In this document: positions 23,001-36,100 of the stretch, in pieces
Layout of the letters: every line of letters begins with the position of its first letter
Numbering within the stretch: the first letter of the stretch is position 1
NCBI RefSeq assembly: GCF_026151205.1
Contig: NC_087073.1
Coordinates: 8,967,411 to 9,031,410, forward strand
Length of the DNA stretch: 64,000 bases
Source of the DNA: Bolinopsis microptera
Lineage: Eukaryota > Ctenophora > Tentaculata > Lobata > Bolinopsidae
Direction of reading: 5' to 3'
Notes under the pieces: generated by a model
The model's input: the letters and a program-made list of their open reading frames with translations, nothing else
What the model was told of the DNA's origin: nothing
The model's database searches: none
Translations under genes and position numbers: made by a program

Positions 23001-24132
23001 GATTTTAAAATTCTCTGTTCAAAGTGAGATGAAGTTTGTATCCCTCTACCGAGATTAGAAAAACAAAATTCTCTGTTCAAAGGGAGATGAAAGAGATAAG
23101 AATGATACGTGCAGTCCCCAACGAACACCTAACTCTGAGCCACTCTGTGTTTTAAAGCAATTAGCACGGCGACCCTACATTAGCTTTTTTTACTCTCTCG
23201 TGGGCAGTTTTATCAAAACCGATACAACTCTGAACATCTAAAGAAAGTCTCTGAAACGGTTAGACGTCTAAAAGAAAACGCTAAGCTTAGTTGAGCTGTA
23301 TTTTTGCAAGAGTATTTTAAAAGAAAGTATAGCCAGGAGGAAAGCACATAAAGTAGGTCTGAGAAGCACACTACAGCTACAGCCAAAAATATATCACAAA
23401 CCTTCGGATCTGTTGAGCTTTGAAGCAAGACTTTCAGTCCAATGGTGCTCTCTTTGGTTTGAATAAACTCCATGGGGTCCATGACTTCGAAAGTACAGGA
23501 CATATACTCCAACAAGGTTCCCTTCATCTTAGCGTTGCTGTTGACTTGTCTGGAGTCCAGGATAGAGAAACACCAGGTCAGTTGTAAATCGTACGGGAAG
23601 GAGCGGTGTAAGGTGTCCAGTAATCTCATGACACGGTCGAAGTTACTCTGGGTTTGTTTCATGCTCTGTAGGTAGAGAGCCTTGGCTAGGATGGTGGCTC
23701 CCCAGTCTGTTAGGTTGGTTCGGTAAAGAGCCAGGAATTCGTCTAAAACATCCAGCGTCTGAAAAGTATCCCAATATAAGTTATATTATACTTTCATTAT
23801 AACAACCATTAAACCTAAAAATAGATTCCTCGGTCTTCCCCGCTAAGTGTAGTAATAACTAATAGTAACTCACATTGAATAACGGTAAATTGCAAAAATT
23901 CGATATTTGTATCTTACCACAAGGAACACAATGAAATGAAAAACAAACTTACTGTTCCGAGGATTTTAGCGTGGTTATCGTTGAGCATTTGCTCGAACAG
24001 ATGAAGGACCATTCTCCTCTCTCTAGTGTTGAATCCTCTTTCTTCGTTGATCCTTACTTTCAGTTTGTGGACTCCTTCTTCTCGGATCTTCCAGCTGCTG
24101 CTCTCTGATGCTCGCACTATTTCTTGTATGTC
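20100..24132 (-). other. CLASP third TOG and C-terminal domain exons (32-40)
   Basis: Exons encode IVRASESSSWKIREEGVHKL, WGATILAKALYLQSMKQTQ, HRSFPYDLQLTWCFSILDSR, MDPMEFIQTKEST, APDIRKKSATLIATMF, then a spacer, and the C-terminal HEAT domain (LIESLNLLKEDTS, VETNVRKQSIFCLVELLLIF). The last exon (20100-20150) encodes KKLVYLYYNRHQRNVR, matching the human end KMKLLNLYIKRAQ. In vertebrates the C-terminal domain binds CLIP-170, CENP-E and cortical LL5b. Confidence 0.9.
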
Positions 24133-27100
24133 CTGAGATTTGGCGGTAAGTGCTTTTCAACAAAAATAAATCGTGTCAACGACAACGGTTATAATTGTGT
24201 TTTATTTCATTGCATGTATTTTAGTTTTGATAGTTTATAAAGCGAACTAGAAACAGCAACGGATTCTTCTAATCCGAAAAGTGGATGGAATACATTTTAT
24301 CAATTCAAAATTCCGTATGGTTTCTGTTATTATTTATTCCATTGGCAGAGGAAACGATTGTTGCTTCAGCAGACAATGCGTAGAAATTTGAGATGAAGGT
24401 AAGATTTAAGTTTCAGTAATTTACACCAAAGTTTCACATCTGTATAATACAACCATTGGTACATGAACATCAACGATGAAATTAAATGAAGGTATGAAAC
24501 CACTTACAACATTACAACAATCTACGAGTACATCTAGAAAGTAAAACTACAGAGAAAATGTACACATAATATGTGGGAAACGTGTGGAACGATAAAAGAA
24601 TGAAGATTAGGCTGGAACTATGAAGATGAAAGAAGAGCACAGAACTGTAAGATATTTAAGAGATAGCGAATACCTCCATTCTAGACTTGACCGAACTTTG
24701 GTTGCTTCCCGCGCTTGACAACCGCCTTCTTCTATATCTTATCTGATCGAGCTACTCATTCAACATTCAGTATATCACAAAGACACGTTTTAACAAGATG
24801 TGGGACAAAGTAAACGTATTTAAATAACCCACTAATTGCGAATACTGATTTTGAGAGGTTTTTCACCCAGCAAGGTTCCTTACTAAATAAACTTACTCCG
24901 AACAAATTAGAAATGATACGAAATGAGACAACGAATTAGTCAACTTAAAGTTTCATGTCAAATCTTCGGAGACGATCGGTCTTTAACAAGAAGCTTTTAG
25001 TTGTTTACTATGTTGTCTCAATTCATAATACTTCTAATAAAAATAGACAACATAGCGAGTACATTATCTTTCTACAAGTACTACATATAATTACTGAACT
25101 TGTCTTATAACTTTAAAAAAGAAATAACATTTCAAGGATGAGTTATTATTAGAAAGTGCTTGGAATTTCTTATTTTTAATAATCAGGACGATTTTATACC
25201 ATGAAGTGGTACTGTCTATTTACAGTACTTCCCTTGAACTTTGCTAGATAGCAATTTAACGGGAAATAATAGGAAGATTCGTGGTTATTTTATCATTGTG
25301 AACTTCCAATAATGTTAAACTATTTGTCCCTAGTATACCACTACACCACTGACCACCCTCAACCCTTACTTACCACATCATGTGAACTACTGTCAGTAGA
25401 GGAGGCAATACTGTCCTGACTTGTCATCCTGGGGATGGTGCCTCTTCCAAACGCCTGCGGAGGGGACAATGTTAGATAGTGGGGGATATTAATTAGGGAT
25501 TTGATACAAAGTCCAAAGAAATTGAAACTATATCATACATAACATGATGATCATGAAGTTCACGAATAAAACTTACAGAAGCAAGACTGTCTTGGTTGAG
25601 ATTAGCGGAAGCACTTTTCCGGATGGAAGGAGTGCGTGGTGCGGTCTGCTGAGCAGCAGTCCTGCTGCTGCTAGTGCTAGCTGGACTTGCTCGGCCAGGA
25701 CTAGCTCTGTTATTCGCTGAGATAACAGTATTAGAAACTTATAACATCTAAGTATTTTGTTCATGTTATAGCAAATATAAGGTGAGATAAAGTGATGTGC
25801 TAGAAAGATTTCAAACCACAGTATACGCGAGTGTGCTGTAAGAAAGAGTGTCCAGCCGAAGACATTCAACAAACAGACTTACCATGCGTACGTGATACAA
25901 TGGAACGTGTTTTTTTTTCTAAGAAATAAGTTGTACATTTGGTCAGTGCAGTGATATGCAACAAAATTACAGTTCACGTTTTACGACAGATAACATGATT
26001 GTAACATAAATTGTAACGATAATGAGGATTGAGAAGCAGCAATATATTCTAGGTTGATATTCTAGACCGGGGGATCCTGACTCACCTCGTCGCAGAGTAG
26101 CGGACCTGGTCTCGCTTGATACGATACTGTTGACTGATCGGGCACTCACGCTTCTTCTCACGCCTCCAGTCGCGCTCCCAGACCGGGCCGCCGCTGCAAT
26201 TACTCCGAGTTATTTCTGGACCGCCGGTATCAGATGCGGGCAGACAACACCGGATACCAAGGATCAGATATCCGTAATACACGGATCAGTTAGCTGCCGC
26301 TCATGCACGGGCAGGCAAGAAATCACAGTCACATGGGTCATAAGTAACATCACGTGATACATAAGCTGCCACGTTACAACAATAAATCAAAGGCTTGTAA
26401 TCATCAGTAGAATAAATAATATTATATCGTAGAAGCAGGAAGAGAAGATGATAATCAGCAAGAGATAACATAATAGCTGCTTTAATGCTGTAAGAAAAGA
26501 TAAGATCATGAAATGTGTTTGATTTTAAAAGAGTAGTTTGATTTAGGGGAGTGGATGAGTGAGAAATAAGGCGACTTGAGCCACGGATAACGGCACCACA
26601 AGTAGACAGTTCCCGAAATCACGGGAATCTTCTAGAATACACCGTACAATAATTAGTCACACGCTCACAGACTTTGTCAGGTAATCACCCTAACAATTAA
26701 ATAATTGTGTTTTTACACTTTTCACACTTCGCTGATCGAGTACTCGATTAAACAGTAAACACACTCGCATTAGCACACTACACTCACTCATTCACTCAAT
26801 TACACTCAATTACACTCAATTACTACTCACTCTACCTAATCTATCCTCTATGTCTGAGTTAGACTGGTAATCAAGGTTTTGTAAGCCTGAAAAAGGGTTT
26901 GATAATAGCAGGATCAAACCGCTGATTGGATCAAATAAATACATCACCCAGAAATCTTTAAATATCTGGTCGAATAGAATACCACGATCGAGGAATGCTA
27001 CTGCTTTCATCTGATTTTCTTACTTCTGCTGTCCGAGTCCTCGATCTGCCCCCGCCCGGAAGAGTTGTCACTCGTTCTGCTGGAAGATCGGCCTGCCGGA

Positions 27101-30100
27101 AGATCCATGTGTATTCTCATGAATTCCTCCTCTGTCATACCACCCGATTGAACTGACGATCTTCTTCTGTCGACTTCCATAGCTTCAGTATCAGAAGTCC
27201 GAGACTTCCTGCCACCTTTGGGTCGCCTTTTGATAGTAGCATAACCTTCGACAGAACTATAATCGTCCACTTGCAACGACGATGACTGTCGAGATAAACG
27301 CGCATCGTTGTTGGCAGCTTGTGCAATTTTTATATCGTCCTTATTGACGTTAGTAGTTGGGCGAGATCTAGCTCGGGGTCCGCTAGAACGTGATCGCTTC
27401 TGCCTCTTACCACCATCACTGGAGGAGTGACGGCCCCTTCTGTGTGACTCTTTTATCTCTTCCATGTCCCTATCAAACTCACTGGCACCCCCTTCCCTCG
27501 CTAGCTCCTTCTCTCTATGTGATGTTAGAGCTGCTGCAATACGAGCTGCTTCTATGTCATCCAGAGTCATGGTCGGCCTGTTAGATCTGCTTTTACCCGA
27601 TCTTGAGGACTGAGGTCTACCGTCATCGGAAAACTCAGAACCACCTCGGTCTCTGTAGCCTCCAGCTGACGACTTTGAACGATCAAGCGATGGACGATTC
27701 TGTTGTTCAATAGCTTCTCTAACGTCTGATCTGCTTATTACTGTTCCAGTCCTTTCGCTTGGGCGACGAGCTGGGAATAAAAATAATGAGCAAATTTATC
27801 TACCATATTTAAACATAAATAATCTCAGTGTGCTTCAATTTTTTTAATAAATTTTGGTAACAATTTGTAATTTTTCTGTTATATGCAGGCAGTGGCTAGT
27901 GGCTACAGTACCGGTATTTTTATAGGGAGAATCTAGCGATTCGTCGCTACGGTTATTCCTGTCCAACATGAGCAAGTTTGGGGTACTTTTCGAGGCTTTG
28001 AGAGTGATTTCGTCTTCTTCCTCTACATAAATTCCGTCTTCTGAATCTTTAAACGATTTTCGGAGTGAGGAAGATTTGTTGCTTTCCTTGAAGTGAGATC
28101 GAGAGCTTCTTCTTCCCTTTCTTTCGCATTCACCAGAGTTTCTCTTGCTCCGAGAGCGTTTACCATCACAAAGGTTTTCTCGGGAGCTTCTTCTGTCGCG
28201 AGAACTTCCTCCATCATGGGAGCGTTCTCTGGAACTTCTTTTATCGCCGGGACTTTCCCGGGAGCTTCGTTTGCTCCTTGAACTCTCCTTAGAGTGTCCA
28301 CGAGAGGATTCTCCAGACCCGTTGGACCGAGAAGCTCGATTTTTATGTGCCTCATGTTTCACATCTTTCATCGTCCGGCGTTTCCCCGACGATCTGTCCG
28401 ATTTCTCGGACAAAGAAGAGACTGAGGAGTTGGAGGATCTCCTGATTGTCTGATGAAATTGTTCCATATCCAAATCCTCATCCGATAGCATGAGTTGTGA
28501 ACTTCCAAGTTTTTTTAAAGACGCGGGAGACAGTATGTCCAAACTGCAGCTGAGAACTTCGGATCGGGATCGAGATAATACTGGAACAAACATCAGTAAA
28601 CTGAATTTAGCAAAGCTATCGGCCAAACATTTTCACACGGCAAAATCTATGAAAGTATGAAGGATACCTCAAAGCATGCTATATATTAACACTCCAAACT
28701 TTTTTCAATGAAGTGACCAACTTACATGATCGTCTGGAGGAACTGCTGCTACTCCTACGTTTAGACTCGCCCCTATTACTGGCCTGCTGAGCAGACAATA
28801 CCTCCTCCGGATTTATCATAGTTCTCGATCGCGACGAGTCTGACCTAGTTCTGCCTGCAGCTGGTTAAGATACCGACTTGAGCTGGTTTAAAAGACTGGA
28901 TTTCTGCACTGTTTTAACATCCAGAACATTCACAAAAACCCAACAAGTTAAGCAATATATCTTTCAGCTTACAAGGTTTTCGTGGAGCTTCAGGGTTGAG
29001 TTGGATCTGAGCTGCCATAACATCGGAACTGCTGATGCTTGTCCTGGATCTAACGTCCGATCTGGACCTAGTCGCAGCTGAACGCCGAACGGTCAGCAGA
29101 GTACACACGAAAGGCTCCATACAAGGCGTCAAATACATCTATCACGTACGAGAAACAAAAATTTATGGGCACTCATGAATGACGCAGCTATGTTAACACC
29201 CACACTCGCAGGCTCTGCTAATATAACATACTCCGAGGAATTTAGAGAATACATATTTACAGTTCTCGAGCAACTTTACATGAAGTACACTTTGGGTGGA
29301 ATTTATAAAATTATCCATAAAGGTGTTTTGATAACCTGTGTGTTTCAAATCCCATTCTATCTACTCAAACGACCGAACATAAAGTAAACGAGTACGTCAA
29401 GCAAGAGCTTCACCAAACTAAACTCCCTCTCAAAATTTTATTCTACAGAATAGAGCTACATTTAACACACCTCTTCTTTCAACAGCAGACTGTTTCTTCT
29501 TTCCGCCATTGCCAGAGGACCGCGACATCGAAGAGGCAGTAGAACTTGAGCTGTCACTCTTTTTCAGGCCAGATCCAGTGGACACCACTCTCCGCACAGT
29601 ATCAGAGCGTTTCAAAGTCTTGGAGCCCATCGCCGTGCTAACGTGTGACGGGTCTATGGATGTGCGGGAGCGTGCTGAACGGACGTCCTCTGGATTTATC
29701 GAAGTGTAGGATCTTACTGCTCGTGCTTTGGTCTCTGAATATAAATCTGGTAGAAAGTTAGGACTTTCTCTCGCTGCTTTCTTGCTTCAACACTTACGCA
29801 CCAAAGAAGATTTTGTATGTGAAGCTGCCTGGTTACAGAGACATTGATAAGATTCCAATTTTATGTTAACATGTACGATGAGTTTACTTAGTATTCAGAA
29901 TTCTCTCGATTGAGCTTTCTTCGTTTCGGAGTTGTAGTAACAGAATATTTACAAATCAACGAGCAGGGCGTCGAATTCCTCCTTCACTAGTACAATAATA
30001 TCATAATAAAATTTAACAGTGTTAACTTAAATACCTTGACGTCACTCGTTAAGCATTTCGAAGCTCAATAATATTCCAACAAACGTAACGCATTCTGGGA

Positions 30101-33100
30101 AGCCATCTAACTGGGGCGCATTTAACCATGACCCAAGTCTCCCTCAGGAAATGTGTGCAATTGTTATGACTTAAGATGACTGAAAACTTAAGATGTGAGG
30201 CTCAGATTGTGAGCTGAATAAAATGACCTTGTCCCCCTTATTTGTATGACGATAAATATAATCCAAAAATGAACGCAAAATTTTCTCAAGTATACTTTTA
30301 GATCAGCAGTGGAGTGAAACTTCTGGACTTACAAGAAACTGGTGTCTTCTTAGATCCTAGGTGAGGGCTACCGATAGGACTCCCAAAGGGTGAGCCGAAC
30401 CTCGCTCGGTCTAGTGAATCACCAGATTTTGTACGGTTAAGCGCATCACCAGATGCAGGCTTTGCACGGTTTATCGCATCACCGGATTTAGCTCGTTGTA
30501 GCGCATCACCAGACTTTAAAGTTCTTGCACGGTTTATTGCATCACCGGATTTAGCCCGTTGTAGCGCATCGCCAGCCTTTGTACGGTTTATCGCCTCAGT
30601 AGAAACTGCTCGCTCTATGATGGACTCACATGACGCTCCCGGTAACAGGGCGTTTGTGCTTCAAACTTAAAACCCCAGAAGCCAATGCCCAATAGGCACA
30701 GGTCCGACGGAAAACATAAGAATTTAACGAGCTAAGGGAAAATGTGCTTCACAAATCGTAATCCCAAAGCAAAACAAGCAAGTAATTGTCAAACGCTTAA
30801 ACGAATTTTGTACTATATAATATTCTTGCAATAGAAATCGCACAAATCCTCATTCCTTATTAAAATAGTGCTGAATTCACATTTCACAAGACAAATTCCC
30901 AATACGACTTTTTTGATTGGATACGATCGGACATCTAAATTCTAATTGGATTCGCTGATTGAGCAACAAGCCCCAAAAATCAGGTGAGATTAGCAACACG
31001 TGACAATACAGCTACACACGGAAACACATGGCGTCTTACTCTGTCGGGGCTGGGTGAGTGAGCCACCAACGGGCCCAATCTTACTCCGCATAACTCCACT
31101 CTTGCTCTTTTTGACTCCAGTGGCGGGGTCACGTGAGAGCGAGGGAGACAGGACGGTGCTCTTGCTCTTGACCACTCCTTGACGAGCTGGGTAACGACAT
31201 TTAGACCCTCTCACTTACACAGAGGTATATTTGAATAACCCTTAACAGATAGAGTAATCTGAACGTATAACTTTTTGCTGGACACAAAGTTACTCTTTAA
31301 AAGGAAAAGAAAAGAATGAAAGGAAAAAGTTATTTATATGTTATAAAGTTCGGTTATATTGTGATGCAAGTTGCTATGTCTACAGAACTTGGTACCCGTG
31401 TAAGAAAGTTCGAAATAAGATGAAATTAAACACAAAACACAATGATGAACTCGGTATCGCTTACTTGCGGACGAATCATCGCCTAGGGTATGAATTATGA
31501 CGTAATTGGCACATAGATGACACACACCCAAATTTAACCAACTTTGAGTGGTCAAATCAAGATTCCCGCAATACATTACATTTCGGTCATGAATTAAATT
31601 GAATGTACTAACTAGTGTATTCAACGGTAAATTTTATTAGAATAGGAAACAGATTGTATTTTAAGAATTTCACTCGTGATTGCTTACTTGAAGAAGATTC
31701 TTCGCTGACTGTGGGAAAATCAGTTAACATTTGCTTCAAAACTTATATGAAAATGAAGACTTTGTTCTGGGTGAGTTGAATTAATGTTTCTAGAAGTCCA
31801 CAAATGAAGTAATGTAATTGGTGCCTGGTGGTCGTGTTCAACATAACAGATAAGAGAAGAGTTGTGAGAAATCAGCATTTCATGTGTTTATTATTGAAGA
31901 ATAAAGATTTTATACGAGTAAGAAGCGTAAGCGGTGCTAATTGTCTTCTAGATAAGATACAAGGATGTAGGAAAACCGTTAATTAGCTTTACATAAACGT
32001 CTAGCAAAATAAGCAGTTTCAGGGAGGCCGGATCAGCGGCAGATAATATTGATAATTGGATGGAGTGGTACATGAAGATACATGCGTGCAACACGTATCA
32101 CACTTAATCTATCTCACGTATATAATAGAGGTGGTTCACGGGTACCATGTAACATTGTAACATTCTACTTACAACGGCACATGGTTTTAGAACTTACTGG
32201 GTATGTTGCTTGTGGAGTATTTACTGGGTATGTTGGTTGTGGCGTACGATTCAGTGGAGTTGCGCTGGGCGCGTGCGCCGCGCGGGCTTACAAACAGCCG
32301 TGGTATGGAGGCTGTGGGGGTGATGGTGAGAAAAGATGAGTGAGATTTTATGAAAATGTGGTTATATTCCCAATCGTGCTGGTTGGGAATGTTATATCAT
32401 TTTAAATTGTGGTATTAGCAAACTCTGGATCAGCCACGACAGCTGTAAATAAATAAATAAATTTCGCTTTTTCTTGCGGAAACAACATTTGAAAGTGAAT
32501 AAAAAATAATTTGGGAAACACAACGTTTTGACGGTGGGAAAACTAACTTACGATAGCTAGATAAGAGTGTGATATTAAATGTGCAGCACTGAAAGAATGC
32601 AGTTGATGCTGCGTTACGTAAAGAGGATGATGTACATGGAGAAAGACACACATTTATACTCACTTTTCTCGTTGGCAGGGGAGGCGGTGGTGCTTCTTGG
32701 TGCTCCTGAAAGAATGTGTCGTGAGAAGGGGTAAAAGGAGGAGATCAAGATAGGAGGAGAGGGAAGAGTAGGAACTTACTCTTCCCTCTCCTCTTATCGG
32801 AGGAATGCGATCTTGTTAGATTTGACATGCTTAGCAGGCACAAACAGCATGAGCAGGAATACCAGAGAAGACAAAAGATTTGGTTACGAACTAAAAGGAG
32901 GAATGGACCAATATTTCCAATTGCCAAAAGTCGGCTTACAGAATACGTTTTTGCAAGATTTTACCGTTAAAAGAACGAAGCACATTACATACGAGCATAG
33001 CCAACACAATCACTTAAAACTTTAATGTAGCGGTAGCAGTCAGCGGTCTTGTCAGTCAGCTCAGCCTCCCCAGCTAAGTTTTTCCCCAAAAATAGTTGCT

Positions 33101-36100
33101 TGTTTTTTGTGTGTAAAAAACGTAAATTTCCCCAGCAACAAAGTACTAGCAATGGATTCTCCTGAGCATTCCACCATGCCATACAACGGCTGACAAAATA
33201 CGTTAAAATATACGTTCATGTCAGGTAAAACTGATGCGAATCAGCGAATAGTGACTATGAAAATAGTCCGTATTTCCGTACGATAAGAACTGTACTGTCC
33301 ACTGTGACGCTTGAAGGTACTTCCACCCGGGGTTTTAGATCCTACCGGGGTTTTACTGTCCGTCACTCCTTGTTAAGGTACAGTTAAGGCTATAAGAGAT
33401 TATCTTAGCTAACAGACATGGGGTTCATATGTAGTCAAACCCCCAATTGGGGGGGTTTGGCTGCATTATTCAGCACGTAGAATTGTGCTACAAAGATTTT
33501 ACTCAGAGAGTCCAAGAAGTGGCTTACTTAACACTTTGAAAGAGTAATATAGTTAGTTATAAAGTAAGAATAGAGTATTTAATGTAGCTAAAAAGATTAA
33601 TAAATAAAAGAAATATTAAGTATCTGTTGAGTAGGATAAGAAGTGGGCACATGGATTTCAGAACTTGATAAGCTCAAAAATCGGGTGGGATCTAAAAAAG
33701 AAACTCAGCGACTGAAATTTTGTGTGATACCTTGAACTCTTGCAGGAGTTTTTGGCTGTCTTGGTAGAGTTGATGGTTTCCCCAATTGAGAAAGATCTGA
33801 GGGGGTAAAACCGTGTACTGCAGATATAATGGTGCAGTAAAACACGCACCTCTCTTCGCTCTGAACCTCACTTTTGAATCATCTCTCTTTCTCTCTTTTC
33901 ACCCACACATCTCACTTGAAAGCCTTACTCACATGCTTCTAATCTCGACAAACTTGCGATCTCACAGTTTCAATAACCCACATTTACGATTTTTGGCATC
34001 GCTAGACGGAACATACCTGGAGTACTCTTGCTCATTGTAGGCTTTTTGGGAAGGGTAGCTGAGGATCCAGGAGCTAAGTTCTTCTTCGTCCGTTTCCTAA
34101 ATAAATTTCGGATCAGTAAAATCATCAAAAACCGTCAAACGTGGAGTCAACTAATTTGAGGATCCCCTAAATTCATCAACAAGAAATAAGAATAATACGA
34201 AAAATCGTAACTTACAAGGTATTAGTGGCACCAGCGCCGGGAGCTGCCGATTTTCCCATTTTGGTTTCTTGCAGCATCTTTTTCTTCGACGTATCAAACG
34301 TTTTCATCATACTGAAGAAGTACACGCGACCGTTATTAAACACTTCAAAGATGAAGTTTAATAATAATGAAAGATGCAGATGTAAATAAATATATTCAAT
34401 TCGGCAAGTAGTGCACGATGAATGCTGAACTGAAACATTTTAACTTACTTTTCAGCATTTTTGGGGAAAAATTCATTGTAGAGCCAGAATGTCCTTCTTG
34501 AAAATATCCTTGTATCTGAGTCTGCGTCATTAATTCCACTCTTGATGGTACCTTCTAATATTGACAAGTTTTTTGTGATGATATTGAGTTCCCATAGTTG
34601 GAAAATGAGTTCAATGTATTCGGCTGCCCGCTTCCGGCACATTGGACTCTTAGATTTCATCTGTTCGCAAATTATAGGCAACATCTTTGGATACTGAGTA
34701 CACTGAAATAAGGATCAGATAAGTGATAGAATATCAATGTACTAATTTAACTGAAAAATCTTAAATAAAGATTAAAGACTTATTTAAGAAAAAACTTGTT
34801 TTTTAAACTTACCGCGATAACACGTCGCAAACAAACATGAGCAGATAAATTCATAATCTTGACGTTGACTAAGAGCTGAGAGAATAAGGCCGTCAGTAAT
34901 TTTTCTCCACACGAGCCGAAATCGTTCCCCAATTCAGTTGACATGGCTCTGAAAATGGATAAATTATTGTTATTATTAATCGCTATTAATGCCGCCTTAA
35001 AAGTTTAAATGTGGGTACCCTGAAGTGAAGCTTATTTGATACACGTTTTAGTCTTACCAATCATTCAGCGGAATATGATCAATATTAGAAAATTACACAT
35101 CCCAAATCTTCATTGATTACACTTACGAGACGGTAACACAAGCTTCTCTGACCACTTGTGATCTCAAGTCTTTGACTGTTTTCTCGATGGCTCGTGACAT
35201 TCCAGTAATTGTTAATTTGAAACCCTTAAAGTGATCTACTCCGCAAAACATTACACCTCTGAGATCTCGCAGCTGAAAATTTGAAACTAGTTTAACTTAA
35301 TGAAGATAGTGTGCAAACTGCTAATTCTACAAACCGAGTTAATTCCATAGAATGATTTTAAACTAATTTGGTTATAGCTTTAAGTATGTACAATTGGGTT
35401 AATAACTTACGGCGACTATTCGCTTTTCCCAATCGTCAGAATTCTCCATGATATCGGCACATGCGTTACAAAAGTCTGCCAACTCTTTAGGAGACGATAT
35501 ATTAACAGTGTTGTAATCTTTGATGTACTCATCTAGATTTTCCTCAGTCAGAAGCCCGCTGTCGGCTACTACCAATCCACCTGGGGGGTTTTCATTAAAA
35601 AACCCAATAATAGGTAAGTTAAAGCAGGGTTTAAGGTGGCGCGGACAAAGGGAAAACAAGCGATCAATTCAAACGCCTAATTAACTGGATTGAAGCGGCT
35701 ATAAACCGCCACAATGAAAACTAAAATTGCGCGTTTTGTGTCGATGTGCCTCTTCAGATTGCTGGATACAAAGCTAGCGCAACAGATACGAAACAGCGCG
35801 CCGTACGTTTTCAGTAGGCAATTAAACGAATATTTTGTAAACCACAGCATCGACTATCTGAGAAACTTAAATAAGTCACCTATATTACATGCTAGGGAGC
35901 TTCGTAGTGAGTGATACAGTTTAAAATTGACAAGTGAAGCGAATGGTTTGTTTATTGTGCATGCTCATGAGTCGTTATACCACAGATAGCGAACGGTACT
36001 GGTTCATGTGTACTCGAACATCAGCGAGCATCTGTAAGTCTATACAGTATTGCATTGCGGTAGTATTGTTAAAAGTTGATGATAAGAAACGTATAACGAG

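Noticed and set aside
28023-28453. Open frames on both strands over the CLASP linker (28023-28355, 28093-28281, 28145-28453)
   Set aside because: Shadows of the Ser/Arg-rich CLASP exon 27912-28580; the phase-consistent minus-strand frame explains them.
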